From Acidimicrobiales bacterium (GTDB taxonomy: Bacteria > Actinomycetota > Acidimicrobiia > Acidimicrobiales > RAAP-2), in contig JADGOE010000027.1 in NCBI GenBank assembly GCA_017883135.1, positions 1-38,392 on the forward strand: DNA of 38,392 nt, read 5' to 3'. The notes below the pieces were generated by a model that saw only the letters and a program-made list of their open reading frames with translations, had not been told where the DNA came from and ran no database searches. The position numbers and the translations under genes were made by a program. The first letter of the stretch is position 1. Each line of letters begins with the position of its first letter. Shown in pieces: positions 8,008 to 15,934 of this stretch.

Positions 8008-8478
8008 TTGCCCACCTACGAATACCATTGCGACAGCTGCGACCGGAACTTTGACGTCGTGCAGTCTTTTCACGACGACCCGCTCACGACCTGCCCCACC
8101 TGCGATGCGCCTGTCCGCAAGATGTTCGGCAATGTGGGGATCGTCTTCAAGGGCAGTGGGTTCTACAAGACGGACAGCCGGAAGAGCGGCGCCACCAAGG
8201 CGTCCTCCGATACCGGCGACTCCTCGTCGTCATCGACCGGCGATTCGAGCGGCACCGGCTCGGGCGAGTCGGGCGGCTCGGGCGGCTCGGGCGGAGCCGC
8301 TTCGGAATCGGGATCGGGATCGGGATCGGGGTCCGACAGCTCCTCGACTTCCTCTTCGGGTGACGGCTCGCCATCTTCGCCTGCCAAGCCGTCGACACCG
8401 TCGGCCACGCCTGCGTCACCGTCCAAGTCGAGCAACGGGAGCCCGTCGAATACGCCGAAGAAGACGCCTTCGCGGTAA
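8008..8478 (+). CDS. FmdB-family zinc ribbon protein with a long Ser/Gly-rich tail
   Basis: 156 aa. The TTG start at 8008 is chosen because GGAAGGA lies at 7992-7998, nine bases before it, and because FmdB-type proteins start with MPTYEY. The first 60 residues form the zinc ribbon (C8/C11 and C29/C32) and the typical KGSGFYKTD segment. The remaining 95 residues are low complexity: Ser/Thr/Gly, then an acidic Gly-Ser stretch, then Pro/Ser/Lys. The family was named as a putative regulator of formamidase/methylamidase genes, but its role is poorly defined and it occurs in nearly all actinobacteria. The family is clear; the function is open. Confidence 0.85.
   Translation: MPTYEYHCDSCDRNFDVVQSFHDDPLTTCPTCDAPVRKMFGNVGIVFKGSGFYKTDSRKSGATKASSDTGDSSSSSTGDSSGTGSGESGGSGGSGGAASESGSGSGSGSDSSSTSSSGDGSPSSPAKPSTPSATPASPSKSSNGSPSNTPKKTPSR
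8307..8330 (+). repeat. ATCGGG hexamer, four perfect copies, inside the fmdB-type gene
   Basis: Four tandem ATCGGG units encode alternating Gly-Ser. A second short array (GGGCGGCTC-type, about 8270-8293) precedes it. Both are multiples of three, so copy-number changes would alter tail length without breaking the frame. Confidence 0.85.
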
Positions 8479-8614
8479 CCGCACTCGGCGGTGGCCGACC
8501 GCTCCGTTGCTATCCGGCCGTCCCTCTGATCGGTGCCGACAGCCGAACCGTCGGCGAGGCATCTGCGAAAGAAATTGTCGCCAACACGCGATGTCTGCCC
8601 GTAGGATGTGTTCC

Positions 8615-9727
8615 GTGGACAGAGCCGATCTCGATCGCTTGTTGGTGCAGCTGGCTGAACTCGACGGTTCGGACCTGCACATCAAAGCCGGCGCTCCGCC
8701 CCGCATGCGCCTTGCCGGCGCGCTGCGCACACTCGACGACGAGCCTGCGTTCACCGCTGACGAAACGCGACTGATCGCCGAGTCGATCATGCAGCCCGAC
8801 GTCCTGGCGACCTTCCATAAGCACCACGAGGTCGACTTCGCCTACGGCCTGCCCGGTACTGGCCGCTTCCGGGTCAACGCGTACTTCCAACGTTCGTCGG
8901 TGGCTCTGGCCATGCGCCGGGTCCGAGCCAGCGCAGCTACCGTCGACGAGCTGGGCCTGCCCGAGGTGGTGACCCGCCTCGCCGAGGAGATGCGTGGGCT
9001 GGTACTGGTGACAGGACCTACCGGCTCAGGGAAGACGACCACGTTGGCGGCCATGGTCGACCACATCAACCACATGCGATCCTGTCACGTGGTCACCATC
9101 GAGGATCCGGTGGAGTACCTCCACACCGACGACTTGGCTGCCATCGATCAACGTGAGATCGGCTTCGACACCGACTCCTTCTCCTCGGCCATGCGCGTGG
9201 TGCTGAGGCAGGACCCGGACGTGATCCTCGTCGGCGAGATGCGTGACACGGAGACGGTATCGGCAGCCCTGATGGCAGCGGAGACCGGCCACCTGGTCTT
9301 CTCGACGCTTCACACCATCAATGTCACCGAGACGATCAACCGGATAGTGGACTTCTTTCCCCCCCACCAACAGACCCAGATCCGGGTCAGCCTGGCCGGT
9401 TCGCTCAAGGGCATCATCTGTCAGCGCCTGATGCCCACCGCAGACGGCAAGAACCGGGTGCCGGCACTCGAGTTGCTGGTGGTCAACGGCAGGATCCAAC
9501 AGGCCATCGTCGACCCGCTGCTGACCTCCGACATCGAAAGCATCGTGGCCGAAGGCGAATACTACGGAATGATGACGTTCGATCAGTCGCTGGTCGAACT
9601 GATCGCGAACGGAACCATCGACCTGGCCGAGGCGATGATCACCGCTACCAATCCGCACGACCTGAAGGTGATGCTCGAGCGCAAGGGCATCATGCAGACC
9701 GGCAGGTTCGCCGCCAACTTCGCCTGA
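8615..9727 (+). CDS. pilT: type IV pilus retraction ATPase
   Basis: 370 aa from the GTG at 8615, a normal PilT length. This start has TAGGA at 8602-8606, eight bases upstream, and gives the PilT-like N-terminus MDRADLDRLLVQLAELDGSD; ATGs at 8591 and 8606 are alternatives. The N-terminal PAS-like part contains SDLHIKAGAPPRMR, followed by Walker A GPTGSGKT (134-141), the Asp box EDPVEY, the Walker B region VGEMRDTET and the His box STLHT. No zinc CxxC pairs are present, which separates it from PilB. It depolymerises the pilus, giving twitching motility or DNA uptake. It has its own position away from pilB, followed by a hairpin terminator. Confidence 0.94.
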   Translation: MDRADLDRLLVQLAELDGSDLHIKAGAPPRMRLAGALRTLDDEPAFTADETRLIAESIMQPDVLATFHKHHEVDFAYGLPGTGRFRVNAYFQRSSVALAMRRVRASAATVDELGLPEVVTRLAEEMRGLVLVTGPTGSGKTTTLAAMVDHINHMRSCHVVTIEDPVEYLHTDDLAAIDQREIGFDTDSFSSAMRVVLRQDPDVILVGEMRDTETVSAALMAAETGHLVFSTLHTINVTETINRIVDFFPPHQQTQIRVSLAGSLKGIICQRLMPTADGKNRVPALELLVVNGRIQQAIVDPLLTSDIESIVAEGEYYGMMTFDQSLVELIANGTIDLAEAMITATNPHDLKVMLERKGIMQTGRFAANFA

Positions 9728-9765
9728 TCCGGCCCAGAGGCGCCTTCGGGCCAGCCGGCCCGGAT
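9727..9765 (+). terminator. nested hairpin after pilT
   Basis: Right after the pilT stop there is an inner stem GGCCC (9731-9735)/GGGCC (9748-9752) and an alternative outer stem ATCCGG (9727-9732)/CCGGAT (9760-9765). No T-tract. The rest of the gap up to 10000 shows no gene that I can support; it should hold the promoter for the pilMN operon. Confidence 0.45.
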
Positions 9766-10000
9766 CTCTCCATCACCCCCGGATCACCGATTCCCCCTGA
9801 TCGATCGATGCCCGGCCTCTGGATCCGCCAGGTCCACTCGTGCCTCACCTCTCGATCCGGGGTCGGGCACCATCGAGACGGGACCTCAAGGTGCTGTCGA
9901 TTCGATCCGATAGATCTTCGTACGGCCTGGTGCACTGCCACTACCGGACCGGTCGAACCATTGGCATCGATGTAATCCGAACAAGGACCGGAGAATCACC

Positions 10001-10138
10001 ATGAGAACTCTGGCGAACAGCCATACGGGCCTCCAAATGTGCCCGGACTCGGCCGCTGCCCCGGTGACTGCTCCGTCCCCGATGCGTTCACCGGTGGGAC
10101 CTCGCAACCTCAAGGGAGTGCTCGCATGGCCCATCTGA
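10001..10138 (+). CDS. small leader ORF (45 aa) overlapping the start of pilMN
   Basis: An ATG at 10001 follows GGAG (9990-9993) with an ideal 7-base spacer, better than many starts in this window. The frame encodes 45 residues beginning MRTLANSHTGLQMCPDSAA and ends at a TGA at 10136-10138, overlapping the first 13 bases of pilMN, so translation could be coupled. The pilMN ribosome site (AAGGGAG, 10112-10118) lies inside this ORF. About 70 percent of third positions are G or C, lower than in clear genes here. No family recognised. It may be a regulatory leader peptide or chance. Confidence 0.4.
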   Translation: MRTLANSHTGLQMCPDSAAAPVTAPSPMRSPVGPRNLKGVLAWPI

Positions 10139-11817
10139 CGGTAGGTCTCGATATCGGCACGAGCGCCGTGCGCGCCGCCGAACTCGATGTCAACAAGTCT
10201 CGACCGGTTCTGCTCACGTACGGCCAGGTCGGCCTGCCCCCGGGCTCACTGGTGGACGGCGAGATCCGCGACAGCGCTTCGGTGACCGCTGCGATCTCCA
10301 AGCTGTGGAAGAACGGACAGTTCTCCAGTACGTCGGTGATCGTCGGCATTGCCGGTCTCCGGGCCATCACCCGCGAGATCGACCTTCCCTTCGTACCCGA
10401 CAACGAAGTAGACAGCGCGGTGCGCTTCCAGTCCGAAGAGGTCATCCCCTTTCCGCCCGACCAGACCATCCTGTCGTCGCAGATACTGGCCGACTACACC
10501 TCGCCCGAGGGCGAAAAGATGCGGCGGATCCTGGTGGCGGCAGCCCACGTCGACCTGGTGAACGGCGTGATCGGCGCCGTCGAAAAGGCCGGCCTCACCG
10601 TCGAAGGGGTCGACCTGATCTCCTCGGCCCTGGTCCGGGCCATCGGCGGCCAGGACGCTTCGGACCAGTCCGAAGCAATCGTTTCGATCGGGGCCGGGTT
10701 GACCGTGGTGGTGGTCCATCAGCAGGGTCGGCCGCAGTTCGTGCGGACCATCGGCTCGGGCGGCAATGCCACCACTGCAGCGGTGTCCGCAGCGTTGGAC
10801 CTCCCCATCGCCGATGCCGAGGCGCTGAAGCGACGCATCGGGGAGCTCGGTGCCCAGATGCAGACCGCCGAAGGTGCTGCTCAGCCCAGCATGAACGAGC
10901 TGGTGGGTGAGATCCGAAACTCGATCCAGTACTTCGCGTCGCTGCCCGGCCGGTTGCCCGTGTCGCGCGTGCTGGTGACCGGCGGCGGGTCGGACCTCCA
11001 TGGGCTGGTCCCGATGCTCGAGGCGCAGATCCATCTCCCCATCCTCACGTTCTCCCCGCTGGCCCGACTGGACACGTCCAAGTTGGACCTCAGCGTGGCG
11101 CAGGCACTTGAGGTCGGGCCCGTCCTCTCCACGCCGATCGGCTTGGCGCTCCCCGAACCCGACAACGCCATCAAGAAGTTCAACCTGCTGCCCCCCGAGG
11201 TCGCCAACCGGGCCCGCCTGCACAGGATCCAGCAGCGGACACTCGTCGGGTGCGTGGCCGTGCTGATCCTGCTCGTCGCCTTCGGCGCCTGGAAGTTCTT
11301 TCAGGTACACAACGCACAGAACAACGTCAACGCCGCACAAGCGAGCATCGACACCCTGAATGCCCAGGTTCCGAAGTATGACCTTGTGGTAGCGGCCAAC
11401 AATGCCTACACCGCAGGCCTCAGCCGCCGGGCGACCGTGCTCGACTCGGCGGTCGACTGGCCCCTGGCCCTGAACAGCCTGATCTCGATCACCCCCGTAG
11501 GAGCGCAGGTACAGGCATTCAACGGTGCAGCCACGATCGCGGCCGCCGGGTCCACCACCCCTGCAAGCGCCGGGGCGGCCGCCGGATCGAGCTCCACCAC
11601 CGCGGCAGCCATCGGAACCGTGCAACTGGCCGTCACCGGCCCGGGGCCGAGCCTGGCCATCTCCGAGGCGTGGATCAACGCCATCGCCGGATCGCCGCTC
11701 TTCGCCAACCCGGTACAGGGGGCGACCACCGTCAACCCCGACACGTCCATCTCGTTCCCCTTCACCATCTCACTGACCCCGAATGTGAGCCTCAACAAGA
11801 ATGCGAACCTGAAATGA
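10126..11817 (+). CDS. pilM: fused PilM-PilN type IV pilus assembly protein
   Basis: 563 aa from the ATG at 10126 (AAGGGAG seven bases upstream). Residues 1-345 are PilM, an actin-like cytoplasmic ATPase fold with VGLDIGTSAVRAAEL, EVIPFPPDQ and GGGSDLHG. Next comes the PilN signature FNLLPPE (352-358), which in PilN marks the peptide that binds PilM. A membrane helix (about 371-392), a coiled region and a Ser/Ala/Thr-rich periplasmic domain complete the PilN part. Normally these are two genes; here they form one polypeptide, so the PilM-PilN contact becomes intramolecular. The stop overlaps the pilO ATG (ATGA). The protein belongs to the alignment complex that joins the motor to the envelope. 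Confidence 0.92.
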   Translation: MAHLTVGLDIGTSAVRAAELDVNKSRPVLLTYGQVGLPPGSLVDGEIRDSASVTAAISKLWKNGQFSSTSVIVGIAGLRAITREIDLPFVPDNEVDSAVRFQSEEVIPFPPDQTILSSQILADYTSPEGEKMRRILVAAAHVDLVNGVIGAVEKAGLTVEGVDLISSALVRAIGGQDASDQSEAIVSIGAGLTVVVVHQQGRPQFVRTIGSGGNATTAAVSAALDLPIADAEALKRRIGELGAQMQTAEGAAQPSMNELVGEIRNSIQYFASLPGRLPVSRVLVTGGGSDLHGLVPMLEAQIHLPILTFSPLARLDTSKLDLSVAQALEVGPVLSTPIGLALPEPDNAIKKFNLLPPEVANRARLHRIQQRTLVGCVAVLILLVAFGAWKFFQVHNAQNNVNAAQASIDTLNAQVPKYDLVVAANNAYTAGLSRRATVLDSAVDWPLALNSLISITPVGAQVQAFNGAATIAAAGSTTPASAGAAAGSSSTTAAAIGTVQLAVTGPGPSLAISEAWINAIAGSPLFANPVQGATTVNPDTSISFPFTISLTPNVSLNKNANLK

Positions 11818-12566
11818 GCACCATCCGCGAGTACCGCATGCCCCTGTTGATCGGTGCGGGGGGCCTGGTCGCGGCCCTGCTGCTCTGGGCGATCCTCGTG
11901 TCACCACAGAACTCGAAGCTGTCGGGCCTCCAGGCCCAGGAGACACAGCTCCAGACACAGCAGGTCGCGTTGCAGGCCAAGCTGACCTCGCTGAAGTCGG
12001 AGCGCCAGAAGCTGTCCAAGAGCTGCGCCGACCTTCAAAAGATCGCCACCCAGATCCCCAGCGTGCAGAACCCGACGGACATCGATGCCGAAGAGTCGGC
12101 ATTCGAGAACCAGTTCAACAAACTGGCCGCAGGTTCCGGCGTGAGCCTCACCCAGTTCAGTGGTTTCGCTCCGGCAACCGGGACAGCAGGCACGCCTGCA
12201 GCGACCACGCCGGCGACCCCAGCGCCAACCGGAGGTGTCACCGCGGTACCGACCACTCTCACCGTCACCGGCAGCTACGGCCAGATCCTCGACTTCGTCA
12301 ACGCGCTCGACGCGTTCCCCCGGCTGTTCGTCATCCAGAAGTTCGTGCTGGCCTATGGCACGACGGCCAGCGCGAGCTCGCCAGCCGGCGCGTCGTCCTC
12401 ATCGGGAGCGACATCGGGTTCAGCCGGATCGCCGGCCCTCTGGGTGGGCGGTACGCAGACCTCGGAGAGCGCTGGCCCCTACAGCCTGGCCATCGACGGA
12501 TCGATCTACTACACCTCGTCCCCCAATGCCCTCGAGGCCTGCACCAAGGCAACGACCACCAAGTAG
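11814..12566 (+). CDS. pilO: PilO-like type IV pilus alignment protein
   Basis: 250 aa, with ATG overlapping the pilMN stop. One membrane helix (about residues 10-28, LLIGAGGLVAALLLWAILV), then a coiled coil rich in Gln, Lys and Leu (about 35-75), then an outer-face domain interrupted by Ala/Thr/Pro/Ser-rich loops, with VTGSYGQILDFVNALDAFPRLFVI typical of PilO-type folds (residues given in part). It pairs with the PilN half of the upstream protein. No pilP, pilQ or pilin gene follows, which fits a Gram-positive-type envelope without an outer membrane. The family is assigned from layout and context as much as from motifs. Confidence 0.82.
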   Translation: MSTIREYRMPLLIGAGGLVAALLLWAILVSPQNSKLSGLQAQETQLQTQQVALQAKLTSLKSERQKLSKSCADLQKIATQIPSVQNPTDIDAEESAFENQFNKLAAGSGVSLTQFSGFAPATGTAGTPAATTPATPAPTGGVTAVPTTLTVTGSYGQILDFVNALDAFPRLFVIQKFVLAYGTTASASSPAGASSSSGATSGSAGSPALWVGGTQTSESAGPYSLAIDGSIYYTSSPNALEACTKATTTK

Positions 12567-12596
12567 CCATGCGGGGCCGGCCCTCACCCGATCAGG

Positions 12597-12616
12597 GACC
12601 GCGTCGCCCGGCGGTC
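12597..12616. terminator. possible hairpin terminator between convergent pilO and tldE
   Basis: A 6-bp stem GACCGC/GCGGTC with the 8-base loop GTCGCCCG lies in the 84-bp gap between two converging genes, so it could serve both strands. Confidence 0.35.
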
Positions 12617-12650
12617 GGCGGACGCGCATCTGGCACCTCGCTGTGAGCGG

Positions 12651-14069
12651 TCAGACACCGCTGATCTGCATGTCGCCCACGGCCAGCGTCTGACCGGCGG
12701 CAACCCCGGGCAGCCACTCGACATCGGATCCGACCGCGACCAGTGACTGCAGGATCCGCTGCAGGGTCGAGGCCACGGTGATCTCCCGCACCGGCTCGGC
12801 CAGCTTGCCCCCGCGGATCATCAGGCCCTCCGCTCCCACGGAGAAGTCCCCGCTGATCGGGTTCACCCCGGAGTGCACTCCGGTCATCGTCTGCACGAAC
12901 AGCCCCTCGCCCACGGCGGCCAGCACGCCGGCCTCGTCGAAGCCCTCCGGGCCCGAAGCCAGCGTGAGTGCCCGGCAACCCGGCCCGGGCGTCCCGGCGA
13001 ACCCTCCACGGACCGCGGAGCCGGTCGATGCCGTGCCGGCACGCGACCCGGACACGGTGTCGTACAGGAACCCCGACAGCAGTCCGGCGTCGATCAGCAC
13101 GTTCCGTCGACAGGCCAGACCCTCGGCGTCATAGGCGGCAGCCCCGTACGCCCTCGGATCGGTGGGGTCGTCGACCAGAGTGAGGACCAGGTCACCGACA
13201 CGCTCGCCCATCCGGCCGGCGAAGAACGACCGCCCCTTGGCCACCGCCTCCCCCGACAGGGCCGAGGACACCACCGAAAGCAGCGTGCTTGCCACCCGGC
13301 GGTCGAACACCACGGTCGACCGGCCCGACGGGCCCTTGGTCGCACCGAGCAGCCGCACCGCGCGGGTGACCGCATCCTCGGTCGCCCTGTCCGGATCGAG
13401 TCCGTCGAACCCGCGGCCGACACTGAATCCGCCGCCGGTCTGGCTGGCCTCGCCATCGCCGGCGATCACCCCGACGGAGAGGTACCCGGAGGTCTTCCGG
13501 CTCGACGACCGGATACCGGTGGTCGAGACCAGGGCCACCTCCACCGAGCCGTCGCCGTAGTCGGCGGCGTCCACCTGGCGGATCCGGGGATCGGCACTTC
13601 GGGCCTGTGCCTCCAGGGCCAGCGCCAGCTCCACCTTCTTTGTGGTGGGCACCGCGGCCAGGCGTTCGTCCCACAGGTCGACCGGGACGGCGGCCACCCC
13701 GTCCGGCACCGCCAGGGCCACGTGCTCGTCGGGCGTGGCGAAGCGGGCGTTGTCCCGGGCCTCGGCCAGTGTCTCCCCGAGCACCGATTCATCGAGCGAC
13801 CCGGCCCAGGCGAAGCCCAGCTGGTGGTCGACGACCACCCTGATGCCGATGCCTGCCGACGTGGCCGACGTGAGTGACTCCACCTCCCCGTCGTACGCAC
13901 GGACCTCGGTCTCGTGGCCACGGGCCACATAGACCTCGACCTCTTCGCCGGACCGCGCCCAACCGGCCACCCGTTCCGCAAGCGCCAGCAGTGCGTCGGG
14001 CCCCTCTGGGACCTCACCGTTCGGCCCGCTCTCCACGTCCGCGGTGCCCACTGCGATGGGTGTGCTCAC
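12651..14069 (-). CDS. tldE: TldE/PmbA-type metalloprotease partner subunit
   Basis: 472 aa from a GTG at 14069 that overlaps the tldD stop (GTGA); an in-frame ATG at 14156 lies inside tldD and is less likely. The sequence has the TldE/PmbA layout: an N-terminal domain that starts with a helix, GIGIRVVVDHQLGFAWAG, VALVSTTGI, then a C-terminal domain with GLACRRNVLIDAGLL and FSVGAEGLMIRGGKLAEPV. It lacks the HExxxH zinc site found in its TldD partner. In E. coli TldD and TldE form a heterodimeric protease that trims unfolded peptides, including microcin B17 and the antitoxin CcdA. No peptide substrate gene is visible nearby. Confidence 0.92.
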   Translation of the reverse strand: MSTPIAVGTADVESGPNGEVPEGPDALLALAERVAGWARSGEEVEVYVARGHETEVRAYDGEVESLTSATSAGIGIRVVVDHQLGFAWAGSLDESVLGETLAEARDNARFATPDEHVALAVPDGVAAVPVDLWDERLAAVPTTKKVELALALEAQARSADPRIRQVDAADYGDGSVEVALVSTTGIRSSSRKTSGYLSVGVIAGDGEASQTGGGFSVGRGFDGLDPDRATEDAVTRAVRLLGATKGPSGRSTVVFDRRVASTLLSVVSSALSGEAVAKGRSFFAGRMGERVGDLVLTLVDDPTDPRAYGAAAYDAEGLACRRNVLIDAGLLSGFLYDTVSGSRAGTASTGSAVRGGFAGTPGPGCRALTLASGPEGFDEAGVLAAVGEGLFVQTMTGVHSGVNPISGDFSVGAEGLMIRGGKLAEPVREITVASTLQRILQSLVAVGSDVEWLPGVAAGQTLAVGDMQISGV

Positions 14070-15460
14070 TCTGCCGTCCCCCCGATGGTCACGCCGGTGA
14101 CCCGCAGGGTGGCCTGGCCGCATCCCACCGGGACGCTCTGGCCGTCCTTGCCGCACGTACCCGGGGTCATGGCGAAGTCGGAGGCGACCGCATCCACCCG
14201 TTTGAGGACCTCGGGGCCGTTGCCGATCAGATTGGCGTCGCGCAGGGGCTCGGTGATCTTTCCCCCTTCGATGAGGTAGGCCTCGGTGGTGCCGAACACG
14301 AAGTCACCGGTAGTGGTGTTGACCTGGCCGCCACCGAGCTTGGCCACGTAGACCCCCCTCGGGGTCTGGGCCACGATCTCGTCGGCATCCTCGTCGCCTG
14401 CCAACAGGAAGGTGTTGGTCATCCTGACCATGGGCAGGTGCTGGTAGGTCTGGCGCCTCCCGTTGCCCGAGGACGACCTGCCCTCCTTGCGGGCCCGCAA
14501 GTAGTCCCACAGGTAATCGGTGAGCACGCCCCGGTCGATGAGGACGTTCCGTTTGGCCGGTCTCCCCTCGTCGTCGATGGCGAACGTCCCCCACTCGGAA
14601 CCCACCGTGCCGTCGTCGACCAGCGTCACCAGCGGGCTCGCCACCTGCTGTCCGACCATGCCGGTGTAGACCGAGGCGTCCTTGGCGATGTGATCGGCCT
14701 CGAGGCCGTGACCACACGCCTCGTGGAACAAGATGCCCCCGCTGCCACCGGCCAACACCACCGGCAGCTCCCCCGAGGGGGCTGGACGGGCCGACAGTTT
14801 GGACAGTGCCCGACCGGCGGCCAACAGCGCGAGCTCCTCGACCGACACCTCGTCGAACAGCTCGAATCCCATGGTGCGGGCGGCCGTCTCGAAGCCGGTC
14901 TGCAGCCCGGTATCGCCCACCGCCACGCACGAGACGGAGAAGCGGGTCCGTGCCTGTTGATCACGAGCGAGCAGGCCTTCTGAGTTGGCGACGAGCACCC
15001 GACGCCGTGAGGCGCCACACCCCGCCTGCACCTGCGAGATCGAGTCGCCCGAGCCACGCGCCGCATCATCGGCGCGCCGCAGCAGTTCGAGGGTGTCCGC
15101 CTTGGACCCCAACGACGGGGTAGCCGCGCCGTCGCTCCCCCTCTCCTGTACAGCGGTGGCGACAAGAGGCCCCACGGCAACGATGCCGGTCCCGCCGCCC
15201 CTGGCCACTGCCGAGGCGGCCTCGGCGGCCCGCAGGAGCCCGCCCTCGGTCAGGTCCGCGGTGTGGGCGAAACCGGTGGTCTCGCCGGACACCACCCGGA
15301 TACCGGCTCCCCGTTCGCGGCCGGAGGAGAGCTCCTCGACCCGCCCGTCGTCGAGCACGGCAGAAGAAGTCGACCGGTCCTCGGCGAAGACCTCGGCGAA
15401 CTCACCGCCATGCCTGAGCGCCTCGGTCAGTACTCGTTCGAGTACCGGGGCATCGATCAC
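14066..15460 (-). CDS. tldD: TldD-type zinc metalloprotease
   Basis: 464 aa, starting at a GTG (15458-15460) with GGAGG five bases upstream. The zinc-binding motif FHEACGHGLEAD supplies H246, E247 and H251, and a later zinc ligand is expected in the C-terminal domain. The C-terminus has GVYVAKLGGGQVN and FVFGTTEAYLIEGGKIT, both typical of TldD. It is the catalytic half of the TldD-TldE heterodimer; the order tldD then tldE with a 4-base overlap supports equal synthesis of both subunits. Confidence 0.95.
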   Translation of the reverse strand: MIDAPVLERVLTEALRHGGEFAEVFAEDRSTSSAVLDDGRVEELSSGRERGAGIRVVSGETTGFAHTADLTEGGLLRAAEAASAVARGGGTGIVAVGPLVATAVQERGSDGAATPSLGSKADTLELLRRADDAARGSGDSISQVQAGCGASRRRVLVANSEGLLARDQQARTRFSVSCVAVGDTGLQTGFETAARTMGFELFDEVSVEELALLAAGRALSKLSARPAPSGELPVVLAGGSGGILFHEACGHGLEADHIAKDASVYTGMVGQQVASPLVTLVDDGTVGSEWGTFAIDDEGRPAKRNVLIDRGVLTDYLWDYLRARKEGRSSSGNGRRQTYQHLPMVRMTNTFLLAGDEDADEIVAQTPRGVYVAKLGGGQVNTTTGDFVFGTTEAYLIEGGKITEPLRDANLIGNGPEVLKRVDAVASDFAMTPGTCGKDGQSVPVGCGQATLRVTGVTIGGTAE

Positions 15461-15529
15461 TGCAGCCTCCTCGCTTCACCGCTCGGCGCTCGGTGGCCGA
15501 CGCCCGCTGGGTTCACCTATCGTACCGGC

Positions 15530-15907
15530 GTGGCCCCGTACACCGGTCTGTCCGCCCGCATCGAATTGGAGGTGACCGAGACCGACACCGCCCAGGCGTT
15601 CCGCACGGGGTCGGTGCCGGTGTTGGCCACCCCGCGCCTGATGGCACTGTGCGAAGAGGCCAGCTGCCAAGCCATCGACGGCCACCTGCCCGACAACTGC
15701 ACCTCGGTGGCCAAACGCCTGCAGTTCGACCACCTGGTGCCGGTGGGCGTCGGGGGCACCGTGTGGGCCGAGGCCACCCTCGACCGGATCGAGGGCCGCC
15801 GCCTGGTGTTCACCCTCTCGGTCTCCGAGAGCGCGGGCCTGGTCGCGGCCGGCAAGTTGATCCGGGTGGTCGTGGACCGGTCTGCCTTCTTGTCGAACGC
15901 GCGCTGA
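15530..15907 (+). CDS. FlK-like hotdog-fold acyl-CoA thioesterase
   Basis: 125 aa from a GTG at 15530; an upstream extension in the same frame overlaps tldD antisense and is discarded. It resembles the fluoroacetyl-CoA thioesterase FlK of Streptomyces cattleya. ALCEEASCQAI corresponds to the FlK segment with catalytic Glu50, QFDHLVPVGVGGTV to the segment with His76, and IEGRRL is shared. Members of this single-domain family hydrolyse short acyl-CoA esters. True defluorinating activity cannot be inferred, since most homologues are general thioesterases. It is divergent from tldD and converges with the AIM24-family gene. Confidence 0.75.
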   Translation: MAPYTGLSARIELEVTETDTAQAFRTGSVPVLATPRLMALCEEASCQAIDGHLPDNCTSVAKRLQFDHLVPVGVGGTVWAEATLDRIEGRRLVFTLSVSESAGLVAAGKLIRVVVDRSAFLSNAR

Positions 15908-15909
15908 AC

Positions 15910-15929
15910 GGGCCACGGTCGAGCGGCCC
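15910..15929. terminator. possible bidirectional hairpin between converging genes
   Basis: GGGCC (15910-15914) pairs with GGCCC (15925-15929) in the 27-bp gap between the thioesterase gene and the AIM24-family gene. The stem is short. Confidence 0.3.
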
Positions 15930-15934
15930 TCGGC

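Noticed and set aside
10246-11625. 459-codon minus-strand frame opposite pilMN
   Set aside because: Low-complexity His/Asp/Gly-rich translation antisense to a well-supported gene; no start signal.
12651-15460. TldD-TldE as part of a ribosomal peptide (RiPP) cluster
   Set aside because: No precursor peptide, cyclodehydratase or exporter is adjacent; the pair alone is common and general.
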